Below the pieces are notes generated by a model that made no database searches, was not told the DNA's origin, and saw only the letters and a list, made by a program, of their open reading frames with translations. A stretch of 64,000 nt of DNA from an uncultured Candidatus Melainabacteria bacterium (lineage in GTDB: Bacteria; Cyanobacteriota; Vampirovibrionia; Gastranaerophilales; Gastranaerophilaceae): NCBI GenBank assembly GCA_947090755.1, contig CAMUPF010000006.1, positions 1-64,000 on the forward strand. Reading direction: 5' to 3'. Positions 15,716 through 24,911 of this stretch are shown piece after piece. The translations under genes and the position numbers were made by a program. Numbering within the stretch: position 1 is the first letter of the stretch; each line of letters starts with the position of its first letter.

Positions 15716-16519
15716 ATGGAAAATAAAGAAATTGCAACTATTGGTGTATTCGGCGGTTCAGGTTTTTATAAGTTCCTCGACGACGTTGAAGAAATCAGAA
15801 TTGAAACCCCGTACGGAATGCCTAGCGACAGCGCTTTTGTCGGCAAAATCGGCCCGCATAAAGTTGCATTTATTCCACGCCACGGCAGAAACCATACAAT
15901 TTTGCCGCACCTTATCAACTACCGCGCAAATGTTTGGGCGATGAAGTCTTTAGGTGTTAAACGTGTTATTTCTCCTTGTGCGGCCGGAAGTTTACAAAAA
16001 CACGTTGAACCGGGGCATTTCGTAATCTGTGACCAGTTTGTTGACTGGACTGACGGCAGAAAATCAACTTTCTTTGAAGGCCCTATCGTTACTCACCCGT
16101 CTGCGGCTGAAACTTACTGCCCTGAGCTTAGAAAACTTGCTATTGAAACCGCTAAGGATTTAGGGATTACCGTTCACGAAACCGGTACGGTTGTTGTTAT
16201 CAACGGCCCTCGTTTCTCTACTAAATCAGAATCTAAATTCTTCACGGGACAAGGCTGGGAAGTTATAAATATGACAGCGTTTCCGGAAGCATACCTTGTT
16301 AAGGAAATGGATATGTGTCCGTTGAATATTTCTTTGATTACCGATTACGACGCAGGTTTGGTAGGCGATGTTCCGCCGGTTTCACACCACGCGGTTATTG
16401 AAGTGTTTAATAACAATGTTGCTAATTTAAAATCTCTGTTATTCAGTATGATAGAGAAAATACCTGTTGAACAAAATAATTGTGAATGCGCATTCACTAA
16501 AAAAAATTCGCAATTATAG
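15716..16519 (+). CDS. mtnP: S-methyl-5'-thioadenosine phosphorylase (PNP/MTAP family)
   Basis: 267 aa. Cleaves methylthioadenosine with phosphate to adenine and methylthioribose-1-phosphate (methionine salvage). GGSGFY (13-18) is the phosphate-binding start, PRHGRNHTILPH and NYRANVWAMKSLGV are MTAP signatures, and INMTAFPEA is the substrate-binding segment. Purine nucleoside or MTI phosphorylase activity is the main alternative. The ATG at 15716 has AAAGGAG upstream; an in-frame ATG 14 codons earlier lacks one. YggT follows 12 bases later. Confidence 0.92.
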   Translation: MENKEIATIGVFGGSGFYKFLDDVEEIRIETPYGMPSDSAFVGKIGPHKVAFIPRHGRNHTILPHLINYRANVWAMKSLGVKRVISPCAAGSLQKHVEPGHFVICDQFVDWTDGRKSTFFEGPIVTHPSAAETYCPELRKLAIETAKDLGITVHETGTVVVINGPRFSTKSESKFFTGQGWEVINMTAFPEAYLVKEMDMCPLNISLITDYDAGLVGDVPPVSHHAVIEVFNNNVANLKSLLFSMIEKIPVEQNNCECAFTKKNSQL

Positions 16520-16531
16520 AAAGGAAAACTT

Positions 16532-16789
16532 ATGGTTAGCGCAGTTGCAAAACTTTTTGAACTTTATTTTCTTTTGATAATCGTCAGATGTTTTCTGTCA
16601 TTCTTCCCGAGAGTTGACATTTACAAACAGCCGGTGAAATTTATCAGAGAAATAACAGATCCATATTTGGATATATTTAGAAGATTTATTCCGCCTGTAA
16701 ACGGACTTGATTTTTCACCAATTGTCGCGGTGATTGCGTTGCAAATTATTCAGGTGCTTGTTTGCTCCGCGCTGGACATAGTTTTCTAG
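16532..16789 (+). CDS. YggT family membrane protein
   Basis: 85 aa with two hydrophobic segments, near 5-25 and 62-82, and the YggT signature between them: VRCFLSFFPRV, then FIREITDPYLDIFRRFIPP. Family members sit in the inner membrane and are linked to osmotic or K+ uptake, cell division or photosystem assembly in different bacteria. Its place just upstream of trkA-trkH fits the potassium link. AGAAAGGA precedes the ATG. Confidence 0.88.
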   Translation: MVSAVAKLFELYFLLIIVRCFLSFFPRVDIYKQPVKFIREITDPYLDIFRRFIPPVNGLDFSPIVAVIALQIIQVLVCSALDIVF

Positions 16790-16832
16790 GTGCCTGAGGC
16801 ACATCCACATTTGGTCGGATGTCACCTGTGAC
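16790..16832 (+). repeat. Three small hairpins in tandem between yggT and trkA
   Basis: GTGCC-TGA-GGCAC, ACATCC...GGATGT and GTCAC-CT-GTGAC follow one another, partly overlapping. There is no T-run, so this is not an ordinary terminator. They resemble the short palindromes seen in the prepilin leaders and may be an RNA-stability or attenuation element ahead of trkA. Confidence 0.45.
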
Positions 16833-16860
16833 GTTTGGCTTATTATAAGTTGAGGTTTTT

Positions 16861-18207
16861 ATGAAAATTTTAATCTATGGTGCTACTGAAATCGGCTGTC
16901 TGCTTGCGACAGAATTTTTTGAAGACCATGATATAACTGTTATTGATAAAGAAGAAAATAAAACCGAAGAATTTAAAAAGTTGGATATTGGTTTTGTTCA
17001 GGGAAACGCGTCTGACGTTGAGGTTTTGAAAAAAGCTGATATCAGAAACGCTGATGTTTTTATCGCGTGTACTCCGGTTGACGAGGCGAATATTGTTGCA
17101 TGTTTGACCGCGAAAAAAATGAGCGGTGTGAGAACTGTTTCGTTTGTTTCTAAGGAAGAATACAGAAATGTTTTGAATGTCGACCGTTCAGATATGTGCC
17201 TATGTGAGTTCTTTATTGATGAAATCGTTTGGCCGGAAGAACTTTTGACACAGGAAATTTTCAGAATTGTGACTGTTGCGCAGGCGCTTGACGTGGAATT
17301 CTTCGCAAACGGCCGTGCAAGACTTTTGGAATACAAGCTTAAAGAAGGTATGCCGCTTGTAAACAAGAAGGTTAAAGAGTGTAATTTTACGAAAAACACG
17401 CTGATTGTAGGGATTACGCGCAACGGTGAACTTTCTATCCCGAACGGTGACACAACGCTTCTGGCTGACGACAAACTTATTTTTATGGGAACTTCGCATT
17501 CGCTTGATATTCTTGCCGGAACATTTTTCCATGACAAAGAAAGCGTTAAGTCCGTAACGATTATCGGCGGCGGGAACGTCGGAATGATGTTGGCGCAAAG
17601 TCTTGAAGCCGTTAAGATTAAGACAAAAATTATCGAAAAGAATTATGAACGCTGTGATTATTTGTCGCAGACACTGAAAAATACACTTGTAATCAATGGC
17701 GACGGCACGGATTTGAAACTTCTTGATGAAGAGGAAATCGGTGCAAGTGACGTTACAATCAGCGTTACGAATAATGATGAAAGAAATCTTCTGACCACGC
17801 TTCTTGCAAAACAACTGGGTACTAAGCGTACAATTACACGCGTTTCAAAGGTTTTGAATATTCCGCTGTTTGAAAAAGTCGGGGTTGATATCGCGATTTC
17901 CGCGAAAAATTCTGCGCTTAATGAAGTTAAAAACGCGGTTGAGGAGTCTGATATAGGTATACTTGCAACTGTTGAACAAGGACAGGGTGAGGTTCTGGAA
18001 ATCGATTTGAGTATTGAGTTTAATAATATGAAAATTATGGAAATGCGTTTCCCTAAACCTGCAATTGTCGGCGTTGTTCAGCGCGGCAACGGGGTTTTGA
18101 TTCCTAAAGGCGACACGGAACTTCATACCGGCGATACTTTGATAATTTTTACCAAAGCCGAGGACGCTGATATTATCAAAGAATATTTCCATAGGGCGGA
18201 CAGATAG
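16861..18207 (+). CDS. trkA: Trk potassium uptake regulator TrkA
   Basis: 448 aa cytosolic gating subunit of the Trk K+ channel complex. It has two tandem RCK_N-RCK_C units: ILIYGATEIGCLLATEF at the start and VTIIGGGNVGMMLAQSL near 230 are the two nucleotide-binding glycine-rich loops (the first is slightly degenerate, GATEIG), and each is followed by a TrkA-C domain. Bound NAD(H) or ATP/ADP controls channel opening (family knowledge). GAGG precedes the ATG, and trkH begins one base after its stop. Confidence 0.95.
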   Translation: MKILIYGATEIGCLLATEFFEDHDITVIDKEENKTEEFKKLDIGFVQGNASDVEVLKKADIRNADVFIACTPVDEANIVACLTAKKMSGVRTVSFVSKEEYRNVLNVDRSDMCLCEFFIDEIVWPEELLTQEIFRIVTVAQALDVEFFANGRARLLEYKLKEGMPLVNKKVKECNFTKNTLIVGITRNGELSIPNGDTTLLADDKLIFMGTSHSLDILAGTFFHDKESVKSVTIIGGGNVGMMLAQSLEAVKIKTKIIEKNYERCDYLSQTLKNTLVINGDGTDLKLLDEEEIGASDVTISVTNNDERNLLTTLLAKQLGTKRTITRVSKVLNIPLFEKVGVDIAISAKNSALNEVKNAVEESDIGILATVEQGQGEVLEIDLSIEFNNMKIMEMRFPKPAIVGVVQRGNGVLIPKGDTELHTGDTLIIFTKAEDADIIKEYFHRADR

Positions 18208-19680
18208 ATGAGATTTAATTATTTACTGGGTGCAATAGGGTTAGTTATAATTTACATCGGTTTTGTAATGCTTGTACCGATTGCCGTTGCTTTAATATAT
18301 GGTGAACTTTCATCAATCAGTGCATTTTTAATCCCTGCGGTTTCTTGTATGCTTGTAGGTGTAATTCTAAAAACTATTGCCGGCAGAATCTCAGATTCCG
18401 GAAATTTTAACGATATTAAAAAATCCGAAGGGCTTTTTATTGTAGTTTTAACGTGGCTTTTGACAGGCGGAATCGCTGCGGTTCCGTTTATATTAATGGG
18501 TTTAAGCCCGTTGAACGCATTTTTTGAAGCGGCGTCGGGGATTACGACTACAGGCGGTACAATCCTTACAAGTTATGATTATCCGCACGCATTTTTCTTC
18601 TGGCGTTCGTTTATCCAATGGCTTGGCGGTATGGGAATTATAGTCCTGTTTATTGCCATATTGCCGCAGTTTGCAGTCGCCGGCCGTCAGATGTTTTTTG
18701 CAGAGGCTCCGGGGCCTACCGAGGACAAGTTTACACCGAGAATCCGTAACACAGCGTCTGCGTTGTGGAAAATTTATGTGGCGTTTACGCTTTTTGAAAC
18801 GGCGCTTTTAATCTGGGCCGGAATGCACCCGTTTGACGCTATGTGTAATTCTTTGTCTACCCTTTCAGCAGGCGGTTTTTCGCCTAATCCTGAAAGTACA
18901 ATGGGGTATAGTTCAAACATAATTACGCTGATTATAATGGCTTTTATTTTTATTTCCGGTGTAAGTTTTAACGTTCAATATATGGCGCTTTCAAAACTTA
19001 AACCGTGGAATATATTTAAAAGTGAAGAAGTCAGGGTATATACGGGCGTATTTCTTGCATTAGGCGGGCTTGTTGCCGCGTCTTTGTATTTTACAAGCGG
19101 GTTTAGCGACATAAAAGAGGCGCTTTTGCACGGTTATTATCAGGTTATTTCTGTGATGACTTCAACCGGAAGTTCAAGTTCTGATTATACAAGCTGGAGT
19201 TTTACGTCACAATTGCTTCTGGGATTGGCGTTTTTTGTCGGCGGCTGCGCAAGTTCTGCCAGCGGCGGAATAAAGATTACCAGATGGTGCCTTGTGTTCA
19301 AGGTTATGAAGGCTGAATTGCAAAAGATTCTTCACCCCAACGCTGTTATAAATATTAAAATGGATAATAATATTGTTCCCAAAGACGTTATAACGCAAAT
19401 TATTGTATTTGTAATGTTTTATTTCCTGATAATCCTTGTATCAGCGATTGTGTTGTCCATTTTGGAACAGGATTTGTTATTAGGCTTTGCCTCAGCGGTT
19501 TCATCCATCGGAAACGTCGGCCCTGCTTATCCCGAATTAATCGGACCGCTTGGAAGTTTTGACGCAATGCATCCTGTGTCAAAAGTCATATTGATTTTCA
19601 ATATGTACATAGGCCGTCTGGAATTAATTCCGTTCCTTGTTATGTTCCAACGTGATTTCTGGAGCTTTAAGAAAGCTTAG
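18208..19680 (+). CDS. trkH: Trk potassium uptake channel TrkH
   Basis: 490 aa inner-membrane K+ channel/transporter. About ten membrane segments form four M-P-M repeats; pore-loop segments are visible at ASGITTTGGTIL, LSTLSAGGFSPN, MTSTGSSSSDY and VSSIGNVGPAYPE, each with the selectivity-filter glycine. It adjoins trkA, so channel and gate are co-expressed. It is convergent with the ABC permease gene, the stops touching. Confidence 0.95.
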   Translation: MRFNYLLGAIGLVIIYIGFVMLVPIAVALIYGELSSISAFLIPAVSCMLVGVILKTIAGRISDSGNFNDIKKSEGLFIVVLTWLLTGGIAAVPFILMGLSPLNAFFEAASGITTTGGTILTSYDYPHAFFFWRSFIQWLGGMGIIVLFIAILPQFAVAGRQMFFAEAPGPTEDKFTPRIRNTASALWKIYVAFTLFETALLIWAGMHPFDAMCNSLSTLSAGGFSPNPESTMGYSSNIITLIIMAFIFISGVSFNVQYMALSKLKPWNIFKSEEVRVYTGVFLALGGLVAASLYFTSGFSDIKEALLHGYYQVISVMTSTGSSSSDYTSWSFTSQLLLGLAFFVGGCASSASGGIKITRWCLVFKVMKAELQKILHPNAVINIKMDNNIVPKDVITQIIVFVMFYFLIILVSAIVLSILEQDLLLGFASAVSSIGNVGPAYPELIGPLGSFDAMHPVSKVILIFNMYIGRLELIPFLVMFQRDFWSFKKA

Positions 19681-20910
19681 TTATTCATACCTCAGGGCGT
19701 CGATTGGTTTTAAGAGTGACGCTTTGTGTGCAGGGTAGTAGCCGAAAGCCATTCCGACAAGTCCTGAAAAGCCCAGTGACAGTATTATTGAAAATAACGA
19801 AATTGAAATTGTTAAGCCATTTGAAAATATTTGAATAGCTTTTGCGCCTACAACACCCACGATAACGCCAATAAGCCCGCCAATTATGGAAAGCAAAAGC
19901 GATTCTATCAAAAATTGCCAGCGGATATCAGATGCGCGTGCACCGATTGCCATGCGAATCCCGATTTCTTTTGTGCGTTCTGTAACGGATACAAGCATTA
20001 TGTTCATAATGCCGATTCCACCGACAAGAAGCGACACAGAGGCAATCGAAAACAAAAGAATAGAAAATGTCGCGGTTGTAGCTTTGATTTTTTCCTGAAA
20101 CTCTGCGGAATTTCGGATTTCAAAATCTTTTTCCTGATTTTTGCCTATTCTGTGACGGAGGACAAGAAGTTCTGTAATATCCTTTTCCGCTGTTGAAACC
20201 ACATCAGGATCCTGACATTTCACGACAATCATTTTGACGGTTCCGGGGAAATCTGTACCGAAAACTTTCTTTTGCGCGGTCAAAATCGGGATAAAGATTA
20301 AATCGTCCTGATCCATCGGGCCCATTGAGCCTTTTTCTTTCAAAACGCCTATGATTTTGAACGGGGTGCCGCCAACGCGGATGGTTTTGTCAATCGGGTT
20401 GACGTCGCCGAAAAGTTCTGTTACGACGGTGCTTCCAAGCAGCGCAACTTTTGAACCGTTTTTAACTTCTTCACGATTGAATCGGCGGCCGAGTTCTATT
20501 TCGTAATTTTTCACGTACAAATATTCAGGTTCAACGCCGTAGACGGTTGTGGACCAGTTCTGGTTGCCGTAGGTTAATTGTTTGGATTCAGTGCTGGCGG
20601 CGGCGACGGCTTCGACACCGCGCGCGTTTTTCTTGATTGCGTCGGCGTCTTTGAGGGTTAGGGTTGGTTTGGAACCCATGCCCATGTGAACCCCGCCGGA
20701 TTTCGCAGAGGCTGAGCGCACGGTTAGAAGATTACTGCCCATTGATTCAATGTTATTTTGAACATTTTTTTGTGCGCCGTTTCCGACCGCAAGCATTATA
20801 ATTACGGCGCTTACACCTATAATGATGCCAAGGCTTGTCAGCGCAGAGCGCATTTTGTTCACTTTTAGCGAATTTATCGAAATTTTTAGAGTTGATTTGA
20901 AATCTATCAT
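19681..20910 (-). CDS. MacB-type ABC transporter permease
   Basis: 409 aa. An N-terminal membrane segment (about 20-45) precedes a large periplasmic MacB_PCD domain, then three membrane segments with the FtsX-like signature (GGIGIMNIMLVSVTERTKEIGIR is split around 295-318). It belongs to the macrolide/lipoprotein exporter class that works as a mechanotransmission pump with a periplasmic adaptor and TolC. Unlike E. coli MacB the ATPase is a separate gene, overlapping by four bases. It is the last gene of the tolC-macA-ATPase-permease operon. Confidence 0.92.
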   Translation of the reverse strand: MIDFKSTLKISINSLKVNKMRSALTSLGIIIGVSAVIIMLAVGNGAQKNVQNNIESMGSNLLTVRSASAKSGGVHMGMGSKPTLTLKDADAIKKNARGVEAVAAASTESKQLTYGNQNWSTTVYGVEPEYLYVKNYEIELGRRFNREEVKNGSKVALLGSTVVTELFGDVNPIDKTIRVGGTPFKIIGVLKEKGSMGPMDQDDLIFIPILTAQKKVFGTDFPGTVKMIVVKCQDPDVVSTAEKDITELLVLRHRIGKNQEKDFEIRNSAEFQEKIKATTATFSILLFSIASVSLLVGGIGIMNIMLVSVTERTKEIGIRMAIGARASDIRWQFLIESLLLSIIGGLIGVIVGVVGAKAIQIFSNGLTISISLFSIILSLGFSGLVGMAFGYYPAHKASLLKPIDALRYE

Positions 20911-21602
20911 ACGCGCTGTCCTTTTAGGTTGTCTGAAACGATTTTTCCGTCTTTGAAGCGTACGACGCGTTTGCAGTATTCTGCGATATCGGGTTCGTGC
21001 GTGACAAGGATAATCGTTTTTTTATAAACTTCGTTAAGTTCGACAAAAAAGTTCATCACGTCGATACTTGTTTTGGTGTCTAAGTTTCCTGTCGGTTCAT
21101 CGGCGAGGATAAGCGGTGCGTCGTTAACGATTGCGCGCGCGATTGCAACGCGTTGCTGCTGACCGCCGGACATCTGGTTTGGCATGTGACTTTCGCGTTT
21201 TTCAAGCCCGACGATTTTTAGCGCATGGCGGGCACGTTCTACCCGTTCTTCTTCGGGAATCCCTTTGTAAATCATCGGCAGTTGAACGTTATCGAGCGCG
21301 GAGGTTCGCGAAATCAGGTTAAACCCCTGAAAAACAAAGCCGAGTTTGATGTTACGGATTTCGGATAACTCGTCTGAGGAAAGTGAAAATACATCAATCC
21401 CGTCAAGGTAATATGTACCGGAATTCGGCCGGTCAAGGGTTCCGAGCATATTCATCATTGTGGATTTACCCGAACCCGATGCGCCCATAATCGCAACGAA
21501 TTCACCCTTTTCAACACTCAGTGAAACATCATCAAGCGCGTTAAAATATTCGTCGCCTGTCTGGTAAGTTTTTATTAGATTTTTGACTTCGATTAGGCTC
21601 AT
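20907..21602 (-). CDS. MacB/LolD-type ABC transporter ATP-binding protein
   Basis: 231 aa. Walker A GASGSGKST (40-48), signature MSGGQQQRVAIARA, Walker B LILADEPTGNLD and the switch His in LVTHEPD are all intact. It powers the permease encoded next to it. Four-base overlaps (ATGA) with both neighbours show tight translational coupling. Confidence 0.95.
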   Translation of the reverse strand: MSLIEVKNLIKTYQTGDEYFNALDDVSLSVEKGEFVAIMGASGSGKSTMMNMLGTLDRPNSGTYYLDGIDVFSLSSDELSEIRNIKLGFVFQGFNLISRTSALDNVQLPMIYKGIPEEERVERARHALKIVGLEKRESHMPNQMSGGQQQRVAIARAIVNDAPLILADEPTGNLDTKTSIDVMNFFVELNEVYKKTIILVTHEPDIAEYCKRVVRFKDGKIVSDNLKGQRV

Positions 21603-22765
21603 AGCGGCGGTCTCATCCTATTTTGTTTCTTCTGTTTGCCTTTGGTGGAGCCTACGGCAACCTGTGTTCCCTCGGTGATTTCGTCCGAAATTATTTGTGT
21701 GTAGTTGTCGTCGCTTGCGCCGGTTTTGATGTTTACGCGGTGGAGTTTGCCGCGATCACTTACCCAAAGCCCCTGTTGTTCATAACGCTGCTGGTTGTTT
21801 TCAGGGGTGAATTTCAGCGCACGATTTGAAACGCAAAGCGCGTCTTTTTCTTCTGATGTGATGATAGAAACATTTGCGGTCATACCGGGTTTAAGTTTCA
21901 AGTCTTCGTTGCCGACTTTGACGATTACGGAATATGTTACGACATTGGAAACGGTAGTCGGCGAGATTCTAACCTGTGTGACTTTGCCTTCAAACTCGCT
22001 GTTGGGGTAGCCGTCAAGTGTATAGATTACTTCTTGGCCTTCTTTAACTTCCCCGATATCGGCTTCGGATACATTAACTTCAATTTGCATTTCTTCTAAG
22101 TCCTGCGCGATTGTGAAAAGTTGCGGAGCCTGTAAGGTTGCGGCGACCGGCTGGCCAAGGTCGATTTCGCGCGAGATAATCATCCCGTCAACCGGCGCGA
22201 TAATCTTTGTGTAATTAAGGTTTACTAATGATTGCTCATACTGTGCTTTCGTTTGTTTTATTTTGAACCTTGCTGCGTTAACCTGTGCCACTCCGGCTTT
22301 GTAGTCGCTTTCGGCCTGATCAAGTTCACAGCGCGGAATAAAATTTCGGCCGTAAAGATTTTTGTAACGGTTGTAAGTTTTTGTACTCATCGCTAGTTTT
22401 GCCTGTGCTTCTGCAAGTGTTGCTTCTGCACTGTTCATAGCCGCTAAATTCTGATCGACTGTTGCCTGAAAGGTTCTGGGATCGATTTCGGCGAGTAACT
22501 CACCTTTTTTAACGACGGAGTTGAAATCCACGTAAATCGCGCTGATAAGCCCTGAAACCGTAGAACCTACACTGACGGTGTTTACAGGGTTTATGGTGCC
22601 TGAAGCCTCGACGATTTGAGTAATCGTGCGGCGGGTAACGGGTTCTGTGATATATTTCGGCGCGGATTTGGCTTTGACCATTACTCCGCTTGCGGCTACA
22701 ATCGCAAGGATTACACCGATAAGCGCCAGTTGTTTATTCGAAATTTCAAAGTTTTTGATTTTCAT
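21599..22765 (-). CDS. MacA-like periplasmic adaptor (HlyD/RND membrane-fusion protein)
   Basis: 388 aa. An N-terminal membrane anchor (about 12-30), a lipoyl half-motif near GTINPVNTVSVGSTVSG, a coiled-coil hairpin (about 105-190) and the returning lipoyl half and beta-barrel (INLGQPVAATLQAPQLF is split around 205-222). It bridges the inner-membrane ABC pump to TolC. AGGAGG precedes the ATG. It overlaps the ATPase gene by four bases and lies nine bases from the tolC gene. Confidence 0.93.
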   Translation of the reverse strand: MKIKNFEISNKQLALIGVILAIVAASGVMVKAKSAPKYITEPVTRRTITQIVEASGTINPVNTVSVGSTVSGLISAIYVDFNSVVKKGELLAEIDPRTFQATVDQNLAAMNSAEATLAEAQAKLAMSTKTYNRYKNLYGRNFIPRCELDQAESDYKAGVAQVNAARFKIKQTKAQYEQSLVNLNYTKIIAPVDGMIISREIDLGQPVAATLQAPQLFTIAQDLEEMQIEVNVSEADIGEVKEGQEVIYTLDGYPNSEFEGKVTQVRISPTTVSNVVTYSVIVKVGNEDLKLKPGMTANVSIITSEEKDALCVSNRALKFTPENNQQRYEQQGLWVSDRGKLHRVNIKTGASDDNYTQIISDEITEGTQVAVGSTKGKQKKQNRMRPPL

Positions 22766-22773
22766 TTTTCCTC

Positions 22774-24252
22774 CTATAATTTGAGGTCTTTTACAGTCAA
22801 TTTTACATCTTCATTGAGCGCGATTGCCTGTTCAAGGGTTGCTCGCGCAACATTGTATTTATAAATCGTTTGAACATAAGTATTCTGTGCGTTGTTGTAG
22901 TTTACGCGGGCGTCCTGAAGCTGGATATAATCGCCTAAGCCAACTTCGTATCTTCCGTCTGCAAGTTCAAGGTTTTCTAAAGTTTGGCGGACTTTCGTCT
23001 CAAGAAGCGGAATTTGTTTTTCAAGTTGAATCATATCAATATAGGCGCCCTGAACATCAAAATAAAGGTTTTCGCTCAGGAGTTTAACCTCATTTTTAGC
23101 GTATTCGACCTGAATCTTGGCGTTGTCGATTTCTTTTTGAAGCTGGAATATATTGAATGAAGTACTCAGGTTTACAGAAATACTCATACTGTTGTTAGTA
23201 TAGCGCCGGGTGTTTGCAAGCCCGTAACCTACGTTTGCGGAAAGCGTCGGGAAATACTGGCGTCTAACGAATAAAAGTGATTGCTCCATTGCTTTGACTG
23301 TGGAGTTCAAAGCCTTCAAGTCAGGACGGTTTTTCATCGCTAAATCAACGGATTCTTCGAACGTAAACGGATATTTTTGGAATTTGTAATCTTCAAGCAC
23401 TCTGCTTTTTTCAACGCTTGAGGTCAAAACCGCGTCTTGAACAGCGGCAGGAACTTCGCTTAAATCTCCTTCGTTCGCAATTTTTGTCAGGCTTACAGGT
23501 ACATAAGGGTCAGGCAGGTTGAAGGTTTCTGTGTTTGTGATTTCGTATTCCGGCGCGTAAGCCACGAACATTGAATTGTTCAGGGCAACAAGGGCGTTTT
23601 TATAGTTGTTTTCAGCCTGAACAAGTGCAACTTTTGCGTCGCTAAGGTTAACTTCAGCGTTTACAAGGTCTATGCGTGAGCGGATTCCCTCGTCAAAATA
23701 AGCCTGCGTTCTAATGTAGTTGCGTTCCGTAATCTGTACGTTGGAACGCTCTATATCCATAACGGATTTTGCCGCAAGCACAGCGTAATATTTAAGTTTT
23801 ACGTCAAAAGTTGTGGTGAGAACCGAGTAATCAAATTCGTATTCAGCGGCAATTCTGTTGTATTTTTGCATTTTAACAGACGCCAGAGTTTTGCCGAAAT
23901 TGAAAAGCATTTGATTGATTGACGCGCTAACGCTCGGGAATGTGCGATTGCTGGTGTTATTTTGCATTACGTACCCGCCGCCGCTCATAGAGTTGAACGT
24001 CTGGTTATACCCGACTCCTGCGCTTACTGTCGGAGTATACGCGGATTTGGCAATAGAAATATTGTTCTTCGCCGTTCGTAAATTATAAATAGTTCTTTTT
24101 ACCAGCGGGCTGTTATTCAGCGAAATGTTTATACAGTCATTCAGGTTCAGCATTGAGCCCGCCTTAATCTTAACCTCCTCCAGCGCAAGCGCGGACGGGC
24201 TTAAAAGACTTATTATCATTATAAAACTTATAAACTTCTTCGCTTTATTCAT
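22774..24252 (-). CDS. tolC: TolC family outer-membrane efflux protein
   Basis: 492 aa from the ATG at 24252, chosen over one 16 codons upstream because AAGG precedes it and the protein then starts with a clean signal peptide ending SALA. Two OEP repeats are visible: LNDCINISLNNSPLVKRTIYNL near 50 and FEESVDLAMKNRPDLKALNS near 300, each followed by long helices. It forms the trimeric outer-membrane exit duct for the MacAB-like pump encoded downstream. Confidence 0.92.
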   Translation of the reverse strand: MNKAKKFISFIMIISLLSPSALALEEVKIKAGSMLNLNDCINISLNNSPLVKRTIYNLRTAKNNISIAKSAYTPTVSAGVGYNQTFNSMSGGGYVMQNNTSNRTFPSVSASINQMLFNFGKTLASVKMQKYNRIAAEYEFDYSVLTTTFDVKLKYYAVLAAKSVMDIERSNVQITERNYIRTQAYFDEGIRSRIDLVNAEVNLSDAKVALVQAENNYKNALVALNNSMFVAYAPEYEITNTETFNLPDPYVPVSLTKIANEGDLSEVPAAVQDAVLTSSVEKSRVLEDYKFQKYPFTFEESVDLAMKNRPDLKALNSTVKAMEQSLLFVRRQYFPTLSANVGYGLANTRRYTNNSMSISVNLSTSFNIFQLQKEIDNAKIQVEYAKNEVKLLSENLYFDVQGAYIDMIQLEKQIPLLETKVRQTLENLELADGRYEVGLGDYIQLQDARVNYNNAQNTYVQTIYKYNVARATLEQAIALNEDVKLTVKDLKL

Positions 24253-24433
24253 TATAGCCTTAATAATACTATTTTTCAGGCGAAATTTAATCATTTGCAT
24301 ACTATATTTATAACGATTGAAAAATAAAAAGGTTCATTTTTATCCAATGCTATTGCGCAACTGTGAAAAGTATGCTATAATCGGGCTGGAATAAGGAAAA
24401 TTCCACTTACAATTTTTAATCAGGAGAAAAACA

Positions 24434-24712
24434 ATGTACCAAGATGAAAAACTTATCTGCGAAGATTGCGGCAGCGAATTTATTTTTACAGCAGGCGAAC
24501 AAGAGTTCTACGCTGAAAAAGGGTTGGTAAACAAACCAAAAAGATGTCCGGAATGCAGAAAACAAAGACGCCAGAACAATCGCGGCAAAAGAAGAAAAAT
24601 GTATGACGCGGTTTGTACTAAATGCGGCGCTCAAACTCAAGTTCCGTTTAAACCTACTCCGGGTAAAGAAGTTTATTGTAAAGATTGTTTTTCTCAAGTT
24701 ACTCCTCAGTAA
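24434..24712 (+). CDS. Double zinc-ribbon protein (CxxC...CxxC twice)
   Basis: 92 aa. ICEDCGSEF with KRCPECRKQRR forms one treble-clef-like ribbon, as in the probable zinc-ribbon (zf-trcl) family, and VCTKCGAQT with VYCKDCFSQ forms a second. A very basic linker (RQRRQNNRGKRRK region) lies between them. Homologues accompany RNA- or DNA-binding roles but have no fixed function. CAGGAG precedes the ATG. It is monocistronic with its own terminator. Confidence 0.85.
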   Translation: MYQDEKLICEDCGSEFIFTAGEQEFYAEKGLVNKPKRCPECRKQRRQNNRGKRRKMYDAVCTKCGAQTQVPFKPTPGKEVYCKDCFSQVTPQ

Positions 24713-24740
24713 TTATGGTAAATACGCTTTAAATTAAACA

Positions 24741-24777
24741 AAAAAGGTAATATGCTTTTTAGTGTATTACCTTTTTC
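24741..24777 (+). terminator. Terminator after the zinc-ribbon gene
   Basis: AAAAAGGTAATA and TATTACCTTTTT pair around a 12-base loop and end in a T-run. Confidence 0.8.
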
Positions 24778-24781
24778 AAAA

Positions 24782-24898
24782 GTCCGAAGGATTTTCGCGA
24801 TACGGAACGTGAATGAAAATCCTGTGTGGCGTATTAGACAGCGCAGCCGCAGTGCGACACTGCGTGAGCGGTGGCGGCAGGCGGCGGAGAACTGCTTT
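24782..24898 (+). ncRNA. Candidate structured RNA repeat, copy A (5' leader of the next gene)
   Basis: The first stem is GGATTTTC...GAAAATCC with loop sequence GCGATACGGAACGTGAA. The core (24843-24895) is GCAG-CCGC pairing with GCGG-(CGGAGAA)-CTGC, enclosing CACTGC-GTGA-GCGGTG and the conserved GGCAG. Copy E at 63635 has the same architecture with compensating changes in both core stems. AAGGATTTT occurs at 24787 and again at 24901, possibly a target duplication. No promoter is evident between the preceding terminator and the element. Confidence 0.7.
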
Positions 24899-24911
24899 TA
24901 AAGGATTTTAG

